From: Lachnospiraceae bacterium
Lineage (GTDB): Bacteria > Bacillota > Clostridia > Lachnospirales > Lachnospiraceae
DNA length: 64,000 nt
Assembly (NCBI GenBank): GCA_017449075.1
Contig: JAFSKG010000036.1
Span: forward strand, 32,978 to 96,977
Direction: 5' to 3'
Under the pieces are notes generated by a model. That model searched no databases. It saw only the letters and a list, made by a program, of their open reading frames with translations, and was not told the DNA's origin. Of this stretch, positions 17,169-27,259 are shown piece by piece (the stretch's first letter is position 1; each line of letters starts with the position of its first letter). Both the position numbers and the translations under genes were made by a program.

Positions 17169-19025
17169 ATGGCAATCAAAGTTTTAGATATAAATACCAT
17201 AAGTAAAATTGCTGCTGGTGAAGTGATAGAAAATCCTGCCAGTGTAGTTAAGGAATTAGTAGAAAACTCTATTGATGCAAAAGCAAAGCACATTGTCATA
17301 GATATAAAAGAGGGTGGCACTAAAAGTATAAAAGTTAGTGATGATGGCATAGGAATTGAAAAAGAAGATATAGAGTTAGCCTTTATGCAACATGCGACCT
17401 CTAAATTAAGCGATATATCTGATCTTGACACTATAGAGTCATTTGGTTTTAGAGGAGAGGCATTATCTAGTATAGCTTCGGTAAGTAGTGTAAGGCTTAT
17501 TACAAAAAGGAAAGTAGATAATAAAACTTTTGGATATAGATGTATACTTGATTTTGGAGGACAGCCAGTTATTGATGAAGTTGCATCAAATGATGGTACT
17601 AGTATAGAAGTAATTGACCTATTTAAAAATGTTCCTGTAAGAAAAAAATTTTTAAAAGGTATAAGTAGAGAAAATGCGCTTATAGAAGATTTAGTTATAA
17701 AGTTTGCTCTAGTTAGAGATGATATATCATTTGAACTGATAGTTGATAATAAAAGAAAGTTCTACTCAAATGGTGACTCAAATTTAAAGAATGTAGTTTT
17801 TAATCTCTATGGCAAAGAAGTTTTAGAGAATCTTTTAGAAGTAAATTATAATCAAGGAGATATGTCTGTTGAAGGGTTGATAGCAAAGCCTATAATTGCA
17901 AGAAATACAAGAAATGACGAAGTATATTTTGTAAATGAGAGATACGTAAAAGACAAAACGATAAGTAGGGCTATAGAGGGGGCATATGAAGGCTTTTTGA
18001 TGCAACACAAGTTTCCTCTAGTTATCCTTAAAATAAAAATTGACAGTTCTAAAGTAGATGTCAATGTCCATCCTAAAAAGACAGAAGTTAGATTTAGCAA
18101 CGAAGAATTGGTATATTTTTCAGTATATAATGCGATTCACTCTACGCTTGATAAAGTAAATCTTATCCATGAGGAAAAACTAGATGCAGCTACGGATAAT
18201 TGTATTGATATAGAAAATTATGACCATAGTAAGAGTAGAAACATAGAAAGTGAAACTAATAGTGATAACCTACTAACAAATTTAGAAAAAAAACAAGGCA
18301 TTCAACAAGATTTAATTGATGTTGAGTCTTTGCCTTCTATGTCAAGCGTATTGAATAGTAAGGTGAGTGAAGGTATTAGCATTTCTAACCTGCATAAGAC
18401 TTTATCTTCTAAGTATGAAGAGAAGCCATTTATTCAAAAAACTTTAAGTGAAGATCATAAGTATATAGGTCAGGTATTTAATACTTATATATTAGTTGAA
18501 TTCGAAAATAAATTATATATTATAGATCAGCATGCAGCTCATGAAAAAATTAATTATGAAAGAATAATGAGTATGTATAGAGAGGGGAAAGTGTCAAGTC
18601 AAAAGATTTTCCCAAGCATAATTCTTAAGCTGACACCTATTCAATATGATTCTGTGATAAAAAATATTGATGAGTTTAGAAAACTTGGTTATGAACTTGA
18701 AGGATTTGGAAACAATGACATAAAAGTAGATTCAGTTCCGTATAATATTTTTAATATCGGTAATGAGAACTTGCTTATGGATATGATTGATAGTTTTGCT
18801 GATGACAAGAATAAAGAGCAGTATGAAAGCATAGTTGATAAGATTGCATCTATATCTTGCAAAAAGGCGATTAAAGCTAATCATATACTTTCTGAGATTG
18901 AAGTAAAGCAGCTGCTTAGAGATTTGTTTAGTCTTGAAAATCCATATAACTGTCCGCATGGTAGACCGACTATTATATCATTAAGCAAACAAGAATTTGA
19001 GAAAAAATTTGGGAGAATAGTATAA
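17169..19025 (+). CDS. mutL: DNA mismatch repair protein MutL (endonuclease type)
   Basis: This 618-aa protein couples mismatch recognition by MutS to strand removal. The N-terminal GHKL ATPase is complete (KIAAGEVIENPASVVKELVENSIDA, DDGIGI, FGFRGEAL). A linker of about 100 residues precedes the C-terminal dimerisation domain. That domain carries the metal-binding nickase motif DQHAAHEKINYE, with SCKKAIKAN and CPHGRP, so this MutL should nick DNA as in most Gram-positives. mutS is not adjacent, unlike the common mutS-mutL pair. The stop is immediately followed by the ATG of a lipoprotein gene. Confidence 0.97.
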   Translation: MAIKVLDINTISKIAAGEVIENPASVVKELVENSIDAKAKHIVIDIKEGGTKSIKVSDDGIGIEKEDIELAFMQHATSKLSDISDLDTIESFGFRGEALSSIASVSSVRLITKRKVDNKTFGYRCILDFGGQPVIDEVASNDGTSIEVIDLFKNVPVRKKFLKGISRENALIEDLVIKFALVRDDISFELIVDNKRKFYSNGDSNLKNVVFNLYGKEVLENLLEVNYNQGDMSVEGLIAKPIIARNTRNDEVYFVNERYVKDKTISRAIEGAYEGFLMQHKFPLVILKIKIDSSKVDVNVHPKKTEVRFSNEELVYFSVYNAIHSTLDKVNLIHEEKLDAATDNCIDIENYDHSKSRNIESETNSDNLLTNLEKKQGIQQDLIDVESLPSMSSVLNSKVSEGISISNLHKTLSSKYEEKPFIQKTLSEDHKYIGQVFNTYILVEFENKLYIIDQHAAHEKINYERIMSMYREGKVSSQKIFPSIILKLTPIQYDSVIKNIDEFRKLGYELEGFGNNDIKVDSVPYNIFNIGNENLLMDMIDSFADDKNKEQYESIVDKIASISCKKAIKANHILSEIEVKQLLRDLFSLENPYNCPHGRPTIISLSKQEFEKKFGRIV

Positions 19026-19346
19026 ATGAATAAATTTAGAAGAATAATGACTTTGTTGCTTGTCTCTTGTATTTTGTTTTCGTGTAGTAACAAAGAAAAG
19101 AAGCCTTTTGGTGCTGAAGAAATTGACTATGACAAGGTCGAAGGAATTAATAAAGATGGTCCAACTATTGATACGGTACATAGTGAGAATGTACCACCTA
19201 TGGGAGATAAAACAACTTATGTAGAGGTAGGCCCACCACATATTGACTATTCTAATATTAAAGTTGAACCAACTGCAGATTTGGACGAAGATCCAGATTA
19301 TGGGGGTATTCCAATTGTAAAAAAAGGAAGTGACAATGGATCTTAG
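19026..19346 (+). CDS. Small lipoprotein of unknown function
   Basis: This 106-aa protein has a basic N-terminus, a short hydrophobic stretch and a lipobox LFSC with Cys at residue 20. It should therefore be processed by signal peptidase II and anchored to the outer face of the membrane as a protein of about 86 residues. The mature part is acidic and proline-rich (VPPMGDKTTYVEVGPPHIDYS), probably mostly disordered; I recognise no domain. It starts right after the mutL stop and its last 11 bases overlap pcrA. Confidence 0.78.
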   Translation: MNKFRRIMTLLLVSCILFSCSNKEKKPFGAEEIDYDKVEGINKDGPTIDTVHSENVPPMGDKTTYVEVGPPHIDYSNIKVEPTADLDEDPDYGGIPIVKKGSDNGS

Positions 19347-21663
19347 TGGATTAAATAAAGAACAAAGAGAAGCAGTACTTTATAATGAAGGTCCGCTACT
19401 TATTATTGCCGGAGCTGGTTCGGGAAAAACAAGGGCGATTACATATAAGATTGCATATCTTGTAGAAAGTGGTGTGGACCCTCAAAATATACTTGCAATT
19501 ACATTCACCAATAAGGCTGCTTCCGAGATGAAAGAAAGAGTTGAGAATCTACTTGGAAACAACTCAAAAAAAGTTTTCATATCAACCTTTCATAAATTTT
19601 GCGGTAGAGTTTTAAGAGTATATATAGAATCTATAGGATATAATAGAAACTTTTCAATATATGACTCTGATGATCAAAAAAAATTACTTACAAAAATTAT
19701 AAAAGATTTAGGTTATGATGATAAGAAAGTAAAAGCAAGAGCAGCTGCTAATCATATTTCATATTGCAAAAACCATGGAATAAGTTTAGATGATTATAAA
19801 AAATCGGCAAAAGGCGATATGGAAAGAGTCTATGCACGATGTTTTGAAGAGTATGAAAATAGAATGTTTAAAAATAATGCTATTGATTTTGACGACATGC
19901 TGCTTCTTACTGTAAAGGTTTTAAAGACAAATGATGCAGCAAGAGAATTATTATCTTCAAAGTTTAAATATATATTAGTGGATGAGTACCAAGATACAAA
20001 TCTTGTACAGTTTGAGATAATTAAGTTACTCACAAGAGACAATAATAATTTTCTCACTGTAGTTGGAGATGACGACCAAAGTATATATAAATTTAGGGGG
20101 GCAGACATAAGGAATATACTTGAGTTTGAGCATGCTTTCAACAATGCAAAAGTAATTAAACTTACACAAAACTATAGGTCAACAAATAATATTTTATCAG
20201 TTGCAAATAGTGTCATTAAAAATAATAAGGGTAGAAAACAAAAAGAGCTTTGGTCTGAGAATGGTGATGGAGCAAAAATCGTATTCACAGAATATGAAGA
20301 TGATAGTAAAGAGAGTTATTCTATAATAAATGACATTAAAAAGAGAGGCAATTATAAAAATACAGCGATATTATATAGGACTAATGCTCAGTCTAGAAAG
20401 TTTGAAGAAATGTGTGTGTCACTTTCTATACCATATACCTTAGTTGGTGGAGTAAACTTTTACGAAAGAAAAGAAATAAAAGATGTGCTGGCATATATGC
20501 ATTTGTTAGTAAATCCAAGTGACACAAATAGTTTGTTTAGGGTTATAAATGTTCCAAAGAGAGGAATTGGAGACACAACAGTAGCTAAAATACTTGATTA
20601 TGCTGGAAACAATAACCTGACTCCATTTGAGGCAGTATTCAGTTTTGAAAAGATTGATTTGAGTACAAAAATTAAAGAGAAGATAAAAAGTTTTGCCGAA
20701 CTTATTGTGGAACTTAAAAGTGAAAACGAGATAGATGGGATTATAGATAGATTGCTGAAAAACTGCTATGAAGAGTACTTAATAGAAGAATATGGCGATG
20801 AAGAAGGAAAAGATAGACTTGAGAATATTACTGAACTTAAAAACAAGGCAATAACTTTCAAAAATACATATCCAGAAAATGCAGAGAATGACATATTGAG
20901 AGATTTAGCCAAGAATATGTCTGCACACGTAATTCTTGAAGATTTTTTATATGAGATAGCACTCGTATCTGATATAGATGAATTGAATAGCAATGACGAC
21001 AAACTGACTCTAATGTCTTTACATGCATCAAAGGGACTTGAGTATACAAATATATATTTGACTGGAATGAATGAGGGAATATTTCCTTCATATCAAGCTA
21101 TAACTGCTGATGATAGTGATGCAGAGATAGAGGAGGAGAGAAGGCTGTGCTATGTAGGTATGACAAGAGCTAAAGAAAACTTGTATTTATCTGCTGCGAG
21201 AAGAAGAATGCAGAATGGAAAGTATAATGATTATCTTGTCAGTAGATTTGTAGACGAGATAGAGGATGGACTTATAGTTAAAAACATTTTGTCACCTCAC
21301 TTTAGATTTGATGATGAGTATGAAGATAATGATTTCTGGAGTTATAAGAAAAGGGGTAGTTTTGCTAAAAAGAGTTTTAATAACTACATTTCAAACAATA
21401 ATTATGATAATTCAAGTAGCAGTGTAGGAGTATCAAAAATAGACTTAAAGAAAAGTATTGACTCATATAGGACGGGAAAAAATATTGTAAAAGCAACATC
21501 ACTTGACTATAAGGTGGGTGATAAGGTAAGCCATATAAAGTTTGGCGGTGGTGTGGTAAAAAATATTGAAGATGTCGGAAGAGACTATGAAGTAACAGTA
21601 GATTTCGACGAAGTTGGAACAAAGACATTATTTGCAGCATTTGCAAAATTAGAAAAAATATAA
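19336..21663 (+). CDS. pcrA: ATP-dependent DNA helicase PcrA/UvrD
   Basis: This SF1A 3'-5' DNA helicase of about 775 aa is used in excision repair, replication restart and removal of RecA filaments. Walker A is GAGSGKTRA, Walker B VDEYQDTN, and motif III GDDDQSIYKFRGAD. Domains 1B and 2B are complete (2B begins after VGGVNFYERKEIKDVLAYMHLL). The C-terminus carries the RNA-polymerase-binding Tudor-like domain (VGDKVSHIKFGGGVV). I start at the ATG at 19336, seven bases after GGA of an AAGGA site. A GTG two codons upstream overlaps the site too closely. The start overlaps the preceding lipoprotein gene by 11 bases. Confidence 0.95.
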   Translation: MDLSGLNKEQREAVLYNEGPLLIIAGAGSGKTRAITYKIAYLVESGVDPQNILAITFTNKAASEMKERVENLLGNNSKKVFISTFHKFCGRVLRVYIESIGYNRNFSIYDSDDQKKLLTKIIKDLGYDDKKVKARAAANHISYCKNHGISLDDYKKSAKGDMERVYARCFEEYENRMFKNNAIDFDDMLLLTVKVLKTNDAARELLSSKFKYILVDEYQDTNLVQFEIIKLLTRDNNNFLTVVGDDDQSIYKFRGADIRNILEFEHAFNNAKVIKLTQNYRSTNNILSVANSVIKNNKGRKQKELWSENGDGAKIVFTEYEDDSKESYSIINDIKKRGNYKNTAILYRTNAQSRKFEEMCVSLSIPYTLVGGVNFYERKEIKDVLAYMHLLVNPSDTNSLFRVINVPKRGIGDTTVAKILDYAGNNNLTPFEAVFSFEKIDLSTKIKEKIKSFAELIVELKSENEIDGIIDRLLKNCYEEYLIEEYGDEEGKDRLENITELKNKAITFKNTYPENAENDILRDLAKNMSAHVILEDFLYEIALVSDIDELNSNDDKLTLMSLHASKGLEYTNIYLTGMNEGIFPSYQAITADDSDAEIEEERRLCYVGMTRAKENLYLSAARRRMQNGKYNDYLVSRFVDEIEDGLIVKNILSPHFRFDDEYEDNDFWSYKKRGSFAKKSFNNYISNNNYDNSSSSVGVSKIDLKKSIDSYRTGKNIVKATSLDYKVGDKVSHIKFGGGVVKNIEDVGRDYEVTVDFDEVGTKTLFAAFAKLEKI

Positions 21664-21680
21664 ATTATTTGGAGGAGATT

Positions 21681-23081
21681 ATGGCAAAAGTAAAAATTGT
21701 CGATACAACATTGAGAGATGCACATCAGAGTTTAATAGCTACAAGGATGCCTTACGAGGTAATGGAACCCGTGCTTGACGATATGGACAAGGTAGGATTT
21801 TATTCTGTTGAGTGTTGGGGAGGAGCAACTTTTGATGCTTGCCTTAGATTTTTAAAAGAGGATCCTTGGGAGAGACTAAGAAACTTTAAAAAGCACTTTA
21901 AAAATACAAAACTTCAAATGCTTTTTAGAGGACAAAATATCTTGGGCTATAATCACTATGCTGATGATACAGTAGAGTATTTTGTAAAAAAATCTATTGA
22001 AAATGGTATAGATATTATAAGAGTATTTGACTGCCTAAATGATATTAGAAATTTAAAAACTTGCATTGACGCAACTAAGAAAGAGGGAGGACATTTACAA
22101 GTTGCATTTTCTTATACATTGGGTGATGCATATACACTTGAGTACTGGGCAAAGCTTGCAAAAGATTTAGAGAATATGGGGGCTGATTCTCTTTGTATAA
22201 AAGATATGGCAGGACTGTTACTTCCATATGCTGCCGAAGAATTGGTTAAGACTTTAAAGAAGTCTACTAAGCTACCTGTTGAGTTACATACACACTATAC
22301 ATCTGGCATGGCATCAATGACTTTACTTAAGTCTGTAGAAGCTGGCTGCGATATAATTGATACAGCCCTTTCGCCATTTGCTCTTGGCACTTCACAACCT
22401 GCAACAGATGTTATGGTTAAAGCATTTGAAGGAACACAGTATGATACAGGTATTGATATAAATAAACTTATAGATTTAGCTAAGTATTTTAGTAAGTATA
22501 GAGATGAGTGCCTGCAGAATGGATTACTTAGTCCAAAGGTACTTGGAGTAAATGTAAATACATTGAAATATCAAGTGCCAGGTGGTATGTTGTCAAATCT
22601 TATTTCACAACTTACTGAAGCTGGAAAACTTGACAAACTTGATGAAGTGCTTGAGGAGATTCCAAAGGTTCGTGAGGATTTTGGACAGCCACCACTTGTT
22701 ACACCTTCATCACAGATAGTTGGTACTCAGGCAGTGTTAAATGTATTAGCAGGTGAGAGATATAAGATGGTACCAAAAGAGTCTAAAAAATTAGTACATG
22801 GTGAGTTCGGACAAACTATAAAACCTATGAATCCAGAAGTTGTAAAAAAGATTTTAGGCGACGAACCACAGATAAAGGGAAGGCCTGCTGACAACATAAA
22901 GCCACAGTTAAAAGATTTTGAAAAAGAAATGGGATTCTATAAAGAGCAAGATGAAGATGTATTGTCTTATGCATTATTCCCAGCAGTTGCTAAAGAATTT
23001 TTTGAATATAGAATGACAAAAAAGACAGGTGTTGATTCAACACTTGTTGATAGAGAGCAGGCAGTATATCCAATACAATAA
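21681..23081 (+). CDS. oadA: Oxaloacetate decarboxylase alpha-type carboxyltransferase subunit, without biotin carrier domain
   Basis: This 466-aa protein has the DRE-TIM carboxyltransferase fold ([28 protein letters not shown]) plus the conserved PycB domain. It transfers carboxyl groups between oxaloacetate or pyruvate and a biotin carrier. The AMKM biotinylation domain that ends full OadA and pyruvate carboxylase is missing: the protein stops after [14 protein letters not shown] separate biotin carrier, and for decarboxylase a membrane beta subunit, must be encoded elsewhere. I start at ATG 21681, after a strong GGAGGAG site at 21671-21677. An in-frame TTG upstream overlaps that site and is not the start. 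The symbol refers to the family only. Confidence 0.87.
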   Translation: MAKVKIVDTTLRDAHQSLIATRMPYEVMEPVLDDMDKVGFYSVECWGGATFDACLRFLKEDPWERLRNFKKHFKNTKLQMLFRGQNILGYNHYADDTVEYFVKKSIENGIDIIRVFDCLNDIRNLKTCIDATKKEGGHLQVAFSYTLGDAYTLEYWAKLAKDLENMGADSLCIKDMAGLLLPYAAEELVKTLKKSTKLPVELHTHYTSGMASMTLLKSVEAGCDIIDTALSPFALGTSQPATDVMVKAFEGTQYDTGIDINKLIDLAKYFSKYRDECLQNGLLSPKVLGVNVNTLKYQVPGGMLSNLISQLTEAGKLDKLDEVLEEIPKVREDFGQPPLVTPSSQIVGTQAVLNVLAGERYKMVPKESKKLVHGEFGQTIKPMNPEVVKKILGDEPQIKGRPADNIKPQLKDFEKEMGFYKEQDEDVLSYALFPAVAKEFFEYRMTKKTGVDSTLVDREQAVYPIQ

Positions 23082-23101
23082 AATTAAGGAGAGTACTTAA
23101 T

Positions 23102-23986
23102 ATGAAAGGTATTATTCTTGCAGGTGGGTCTGGCACTAGATTATATCCACTTACTATGGTTACTTCAAAACAACTACTTCCTATATATGATAAACCAATG
23201 ATTTATTATCCGCTATCAGTGCTTATGGGAGCTGGAATACAAGATATACTCATTATTTCAACTCCACAAGATACTCCAAGGTTTAAAGATTTACTTGGCG
23301 ATGGAAATCAATATGGTATTAATTTGTCATATAAAGTTCAACCGAGTCCAGATGGCTTGGCGCAGGCGTTTATAATTGGAGAAGAGTTCATAGGTAATGA
23401 TACTGCGGCAATGATTCTTGGCGATAACATATTCTATGGACATGGATTTACAGCTAAGACAAAGAAGGCAAGCGAGATAAAAGATGGTGCTACAATTTTT
23501 GGTTACTATGTTGACGATCCAGAGAGATTTGGAATAGTGGAATTTGATAGCAATGGCAAGGCCATAAGTATAGAGGAAAAACCTGAAAAGCCAAAATCAA
23601 ACTACTGTGTAACTGGACTTTACTTCTATGACAACAATGTTGTTGAGTATGCAAAGAGTTTAAAACCTTCTAAAAGAGGTGAGTTAGAAATTACAGATTT
23701 GAATAGAATTTATCTTGAAAATAATAGTTTAAATGTTGAATTATTAGGTGCTGGATTCACATGGCTTGATACTGGAACTCATGAATCATTGGTTGAGGCA
23801 ACTAATTTTGTTAAAACCATAGAAGATCACCAACATAGAAAAATTGCGTGTTTGGAAGAAATAGCATATCGTAATGGTTGGATTGATGATAATAAAATGC
23901 AAGAAGCGTATGAAATATATAAAAAGAATGAGTATGGAAAATATTTAAAAGACGTTCTTGATGGAAAGTATATTAAGCAAGTATAA
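23102..23986 (+). CDS. rfbA: Glucose-1-phosphate thymidylyltransferase
   Basis: This 294-aa enzyme makes dTDP-glucose from dTTP and glucose 1-phosphate, the first step to dTDP-rhamnose and related deoxysugars. The nucleotidyltransferase signature [11 protein letters not shown] is at the N-terminus, followed by [16 protein letters not shown] and the metal-site segment [10 protein letters not shown]. The length is normal. An AAGGAGAG ribosome binding site precedes the ATG. rfbB and rfbD follow directly, but the epimerase gene rfbC, usually in the same cluster, is not present. Confidence 0.97.
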   Translation: MKGIILAGGSGTRLYPLTMVTSKQLLPIYDKPMIYYPLSVLMGAGIQDILIISTPQDTPRFKDLLGDGNQYGINLSYKVQPSPDGLAQAFIIGEEFIGNDTAAMILGDNIFYGHGFTAKTKKASEIKDGATIFGYYVDDPERFGIVEFDSNGKAISIEEKPEKPKSNYCVTGLYFYDNNVVEYAKSLKPSKRGELEITDLNRIYLENNSLNVELLGAGFTWLDTGTHESLVEATNFVKTIEDHQHRKIACLEEIAYRNGWIDDNKMQEAYEIYKKNEYGKYLKDVLDGKYIKQV

Positions 23987-24000
23987 ATAGGAGGCTTCTT

Positions 24001-25029
24001 ATGAATATAATAGTAACAGGTGGAGCTGGATTTATTGGCGGGAATTTTATGCATTATATGGTGAATAAGTATCCAAGTGATAATATCATTTGCATAGATT
24101 CACTTACTTATGCTGGTAATATGGAGACACTAGAACCTATTAAGAACAAAGCTAATTACAAATTCTATAAAGTTGATATTACTGATCGTAAGTCAATTTA
24201 TGAAATATTTGAAAAAGAAAAACCTGATTACTGTATAAACTTTGCTGCAGAGTCACATGTAGACAGATCAGTTGAGAATCCAGAAATATTTTTAAAGACA
24301 AATATTTTAGGGACTCAAGTCTTGATGGATGCATGCAGAAAATATGGAATCAAAAGATATCATCAGGTATCTACTGATGAAGTATATGGAGATCTACCAC
24401 TTGAGAGATTAGACCTTCAATTTGACGAAACATATCCTATAAAGACATCTAGCCCCTACTCTGCTTCAAAGGCATCAGCAGATTTATTAGTCATGGCATA
24501 TCATAGAACTTTTAAGCTGCCATGCACTATAAGTAGATGCTCAAACAACTATGGACCATACCATTTTCCTGAGAAATTGATTCCACTTATGATAAGTAGA
24601 GCACTAAATGATGAAAAATTACCTGTCTACGGTGAAGGAAAAAATGTTAGAGACTGGTTATATGTAGAAGACCATTGCCGTGCTATTGACATGATAGTAA
24701 GAGGCGGAAGAGACGGAGAAGTTTATAATGTAGGTGGACATGAGGAAAAGGCAAACATTGATATAGTTAAATTAATACTTAAAAAGTTAAATAAACCAGA
24801 GTCACTAATTGAATTTGTAAAGGATAGACCTGGTCATGACCTTAGATATGCTATGAATCCAGCTAAACTTGAAAAAGAGTTGGGATGGAAGCCTTCTGTA
24901 ACATTCGAAGAGGGCATCGATAAGACGATTGCATGGTATTTAAATAATAAACCTTGGTGGGAACATATAATAAGCGGTGAATATCAAAAATATTTTGACA
25001 AGATGTATGGATATAGAATGGAAAAATAG
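24001..25029 (+). CDS. rfbB: dTDP-glucose 4,6-dehydratase
   Basis: This 342-aa extended short-chain dehydrogenase converts dTDP-glucose to dTDP-4-keto-6-deoxyglucose, using bound NAD. The Rossmann motif GGAGFIGGNF is at the N-terminus. The catalytic YxxxK is in YSASKASAD, the TDE segment is STDEVYGDL, and the sugar-nucleotide segment is NNYGPYHFPEKLIPLMI. It starts after an AGGAGGC site, 14 bases behind rfbA. The C-terminus (ELGWKPSVTFEEGIDKTIAWYLNN) is typical of the family. Confidence 0.97.
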   Translation: MNIIVTGGAGFIGGNFMHYMVNKYPSDNIICIDSLTYAGNMETLEPIKNKANYKFYKVDITDRKSIYEIFEKEKPDYCINFAAESHVDRSVENPEIFLKTNILGTQVLMDACRKYGIKRYHQVSTDEVYGDLPLERLDLQFDETYPIKTSSPYSASKASADLLVMAYHRTFKLPCTISRCSNNYGPYHFPEKLIPLMISRALNDEKLPVYGEGKNVRDWLYVEDHCRAIDMIVRGGRDGEVYNVGGHEEKANIDIVKLILKKLNKPESLIEFVKDRPGHDLRYAMNPAKLEKELGWKPSVTFEEGIDKTIAWYLNNKPWWEHIISGEYQKYFDKMYGYRMEK

Positions 25030-25043
25030 GTTGATAAAGATTG

Positions 25044-25904
25044 ATGGATAATGACATTAAATATGTATTGGTGACAGGTGCTACTGGGCAACTTGGATCT
25101 GATATAGTTAAGGAACTGAATAGCAGGGGCATTCACAATATAGGAATTGGTAGTGCTGATTTAGATATTACTGATGATGAGGCAGTGTTTAACTTTTTTA
25201 ATTCATATAAGTTTTCTTATGTAATTCACTGCGCGGCTTATACAAAGGTTGATATGGCAGAAGATGATAAAGATACGAATTATTCAATAAATGTTCATGG
25301 CACTTCAAATATAGTTGCACAGTGTTATAAGTATAATATTCCTATGGTATACTTTTCTACAGATTATATTTTTGGCGGAGATGGAGATAAACCATACAAA
25401 GAGGATGACAAAGCAAATCCTTTAGGTGAGTATGCAAATGCGAAATATCAGGCAGAACAAGAAGTTAAAAAACTTGATAGATATTATATAGTTAGAATAT
25501 CTTGGGTGTTTGGTAAGAATGGCAATAATTTTATAAAGACCATGATTAGGTTATCAGAGACAAAAAAGGAGTTGAATATTGTTTCGGATCAGATAGGTTC
25601 TCCAACTTATACAGTCGATTTAGCCAATGCCATTGTGGATATGATTGGAACTGAAAAGTATGGTGTATATCATTTGACGAATGAAGGTTATGTATCGTGG
25701 GCAGATTTTGCTAGAGAAATTTTTAAGAAAACAAATAAAGATGTAGTAGTTCATGATGTAACAACAGAAGAATACAATGCAAAGGCAAAAAGACCTAAAA
25801 ATTCAAGACTTGATAAATCGAAGTATTTAAATGCTGGATTTAAAAAAATGCCTGCTTGGCAAGATGCACTTGATAGGTATTTGAAAGAGATTAATGTTTT
25901 GTAG
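25044..25904 (+). CDS. rfbD: dTDP-4-dehydrorhamnose reductase
   Basis: This short-chain dehydrogenase of about 286 aa carries out the last step to dTDP-L-rhamnose. It has the Rossmann motif TGATGQLGSD, the family stretch AYTKVDMAEDD, STDYIFGGDGDKPY, and the YxxxK in YANAKYQAE. I choose the ATG at 25044; the TTG codon just before it is a poorer start. Its substrate normally comes from RfbC epimerase, which is not encoded in this window. It may therefore act on an epimer made elsewhere, or the pathway may be completed by an unlinked rfbC. glmM follows after 8 bases. Confidence 0.92.
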   Translation: MDNDIKYVLVTGATGQLGSDIVKELNSRGIHNIGIGSADLDITDDEAVFNFFNSYKFSYVIHCAAYTKVDMAEDDKDTNYSINVHGTSNIVAQCYKYNIPMVYFSTDYIFGGDGDKPYKEDDKANPLGEYANAKYQAEQEVKKLDRYYIVRISWVFGKNGNNFIKTMIRLSETKKELNIVSDQIGSPTYTVDLANAIVDMIGTEKYGVYHLTNEGYVSWADFAREIFKKTNKDVVVHDVTTEEYNAKAKRPKNSRLDKSKYLNAGFKKMPAWQDALDRYLKEINVL

Positions 25905-25912
25905 GAGATTTT

Positions 25913-27259
25913 ATGGGAAGATATTTTGGAACTGATGGATTTAGAGGAGAGGCAAATGTGTCGCTCACTGCTGACCATGCATTTAAAATTGGTAAGTTTC
26001 TTGGATATTATTATAGTAAAATGAATAAGAATTGCAGAATTGTAATTGGTAAAGATACAAGAAGGTCTAGTTATATGTTTGAATATGCAATAGCTGCTGG
26101 GATTACTTCAACAGGTGCAGATGCATATTTGCTTCATGTTACAAGTACACCATCAATTAGTTATGTTGTAAGAACAGAACAATTTGATTTAGGAGTTATG
26201 ATTTCTGCATCTCATAATGTATATAGCGACAATGGAATAAAATTGATAAATGCAAATGGAGAGAAACTTGAAGAGAGTGTAACTGATATTATAGAAGATT
26301 ATCTCGATGACAAGTTGCCTGAGGTTCCATATGCAACTAAAACTGATATTGGTAGGACGGTTGACTATTTTGCTGGAAGAAATAGATATATAGGATATCT
26401 TATTTCTATACCAATGAATAGTTTTAAAGGTAAAAAGGTTGCACTTGATTTGGCAAATGGTTCTGCATTTCAAATTGCAAAAAGTGTTTTTGATGCACTT
26501 GGAGCAGAGACATTTGTAATCAATAATAATCCAAATGGTTCTAATATAAATGACAATGCAGGTTCTACACATATAGAGGGACTTCAAAAATTTGTTATTG
26601 AGAATAAGATGGATATAGGTTTTGCATATGATGGAGATGCTGATAGGTGTATGGCCGTAGATGAAAAAGGTAACATAGTAGATGGCGACAAGATAATGTA
26701 TGTATGTGCTAAAGCTATGAAAGATGATGGAAAACTAAAGAAAGATACAGTTGTCACTACAGTTATGTCAAATCTTGGTCTTTATAAGGCGTTTGATAAA
26801 ATTGGAATTAAATATGAAAAGACTGCAGTTGGAGATAAGTATGTTCAGGCATGTATTTCCGAAAATGAATATTCATTTGGCGGAGAACAATCTGGTCATA
26901 TTATTTTTGCAAAACATGCAAATACTGGAGATGGTGTACTAACTTCACTTAAACTAATGGATGTAGTTATAAGTAGTAAGATGTCACTAAGCGATCTTAC
27001 AAAAGATGTTGAATTATACCCTCAATTGCTAAAGAATGTTAAAGTAAATGATAAAAATAAATGTATGGAAGATAAAGATGTGCTTACAATTAAAGCTTCT
27101 GTTGAAAAAGAACTTGGCGATGATGGAAGACTATTATTAAGAGCATCAGGAACTGAAAATGTTGTGCGAATAATGGTGGAAGCAAAGAGCAATGATTTAT
27201 GCAAAAAGTACGTTAAAGATATTGAAAATACAATTATCAAGAAAGGTTATGCTGTGTAA
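25913..27259 (+). CDS. glmM: Phosphoglucosamine mutase
   Basis: This 448-aa enzyme interconverts glucosamine 6-phosphate and glucosamine 1-phosphate, leading to UDP-GlcNAc for peptidoglycan. The N-terminus GRYFGTDGFRGEAN is diagnostic of GlmM as opposed to general phosphomannomutases. The phosphoserine is S100 in MISASHN, the metal loop is AYDGDADRCMA, and the C-terminal phosphate-binding segment is RASGTENVVRIMVEA. A TAGGAGA ribosome binding site precedes the ATG. The stop overlaps the next start by one base (TAATG). Confidence 0.96.
   Translation: MGRYFGTDGFRGEANVSLTADHAFKIGKFLGYYYSKMNKNCRIVIGKDTRRSSYMFEYAIAAGITSTGADAYLLHVTSTPSISYVVRTEQFDLGVMISASHNVYSDNGIKLINANGEKLEESVTDIIEDYLDDKLPEVPYATKTDIGRTVDYFAGRNRYIGYLISIPMNSFKGKKVALDLANGSAFQIAKSVFDALGAETFVINNNPNGSNINDNAGSTHIEGLQKFVIENKMDIGFAYDGDADRCMAVDEKGNIVDGDKIMYVCAKAMKDDGKLKKDTVVTTVMSNLGLYKAFDKIGIKYEKTAVGDKYVQACISENEYSFGGEQSGHIIFAKHANTGDGVLTSLKLMDVVISSKMSLSDLTKDVELYPQLLKNVKVNDKNKCMEDKDVLTIKASVEKELGDDGRLLLRASGTENVVRIMVEAKSNDLCKKYVKDIENTIIKKGYAV

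Noticed and set aside
18981-19241. Minus-strand frame overlapping mutL end and the lipoprotein gene
   Set aside because: The plus-strand lipoprotein has a clear signal and lipobox and fits the tight gene run; the opposite frame has no support.
21669-21681. TTG start giving MEEIMAKV for the OadA-like protein
   Set aside because: These codons are the GGAGGAG ribosome binding site itself; the ATG at 21681 is correctly spaced.
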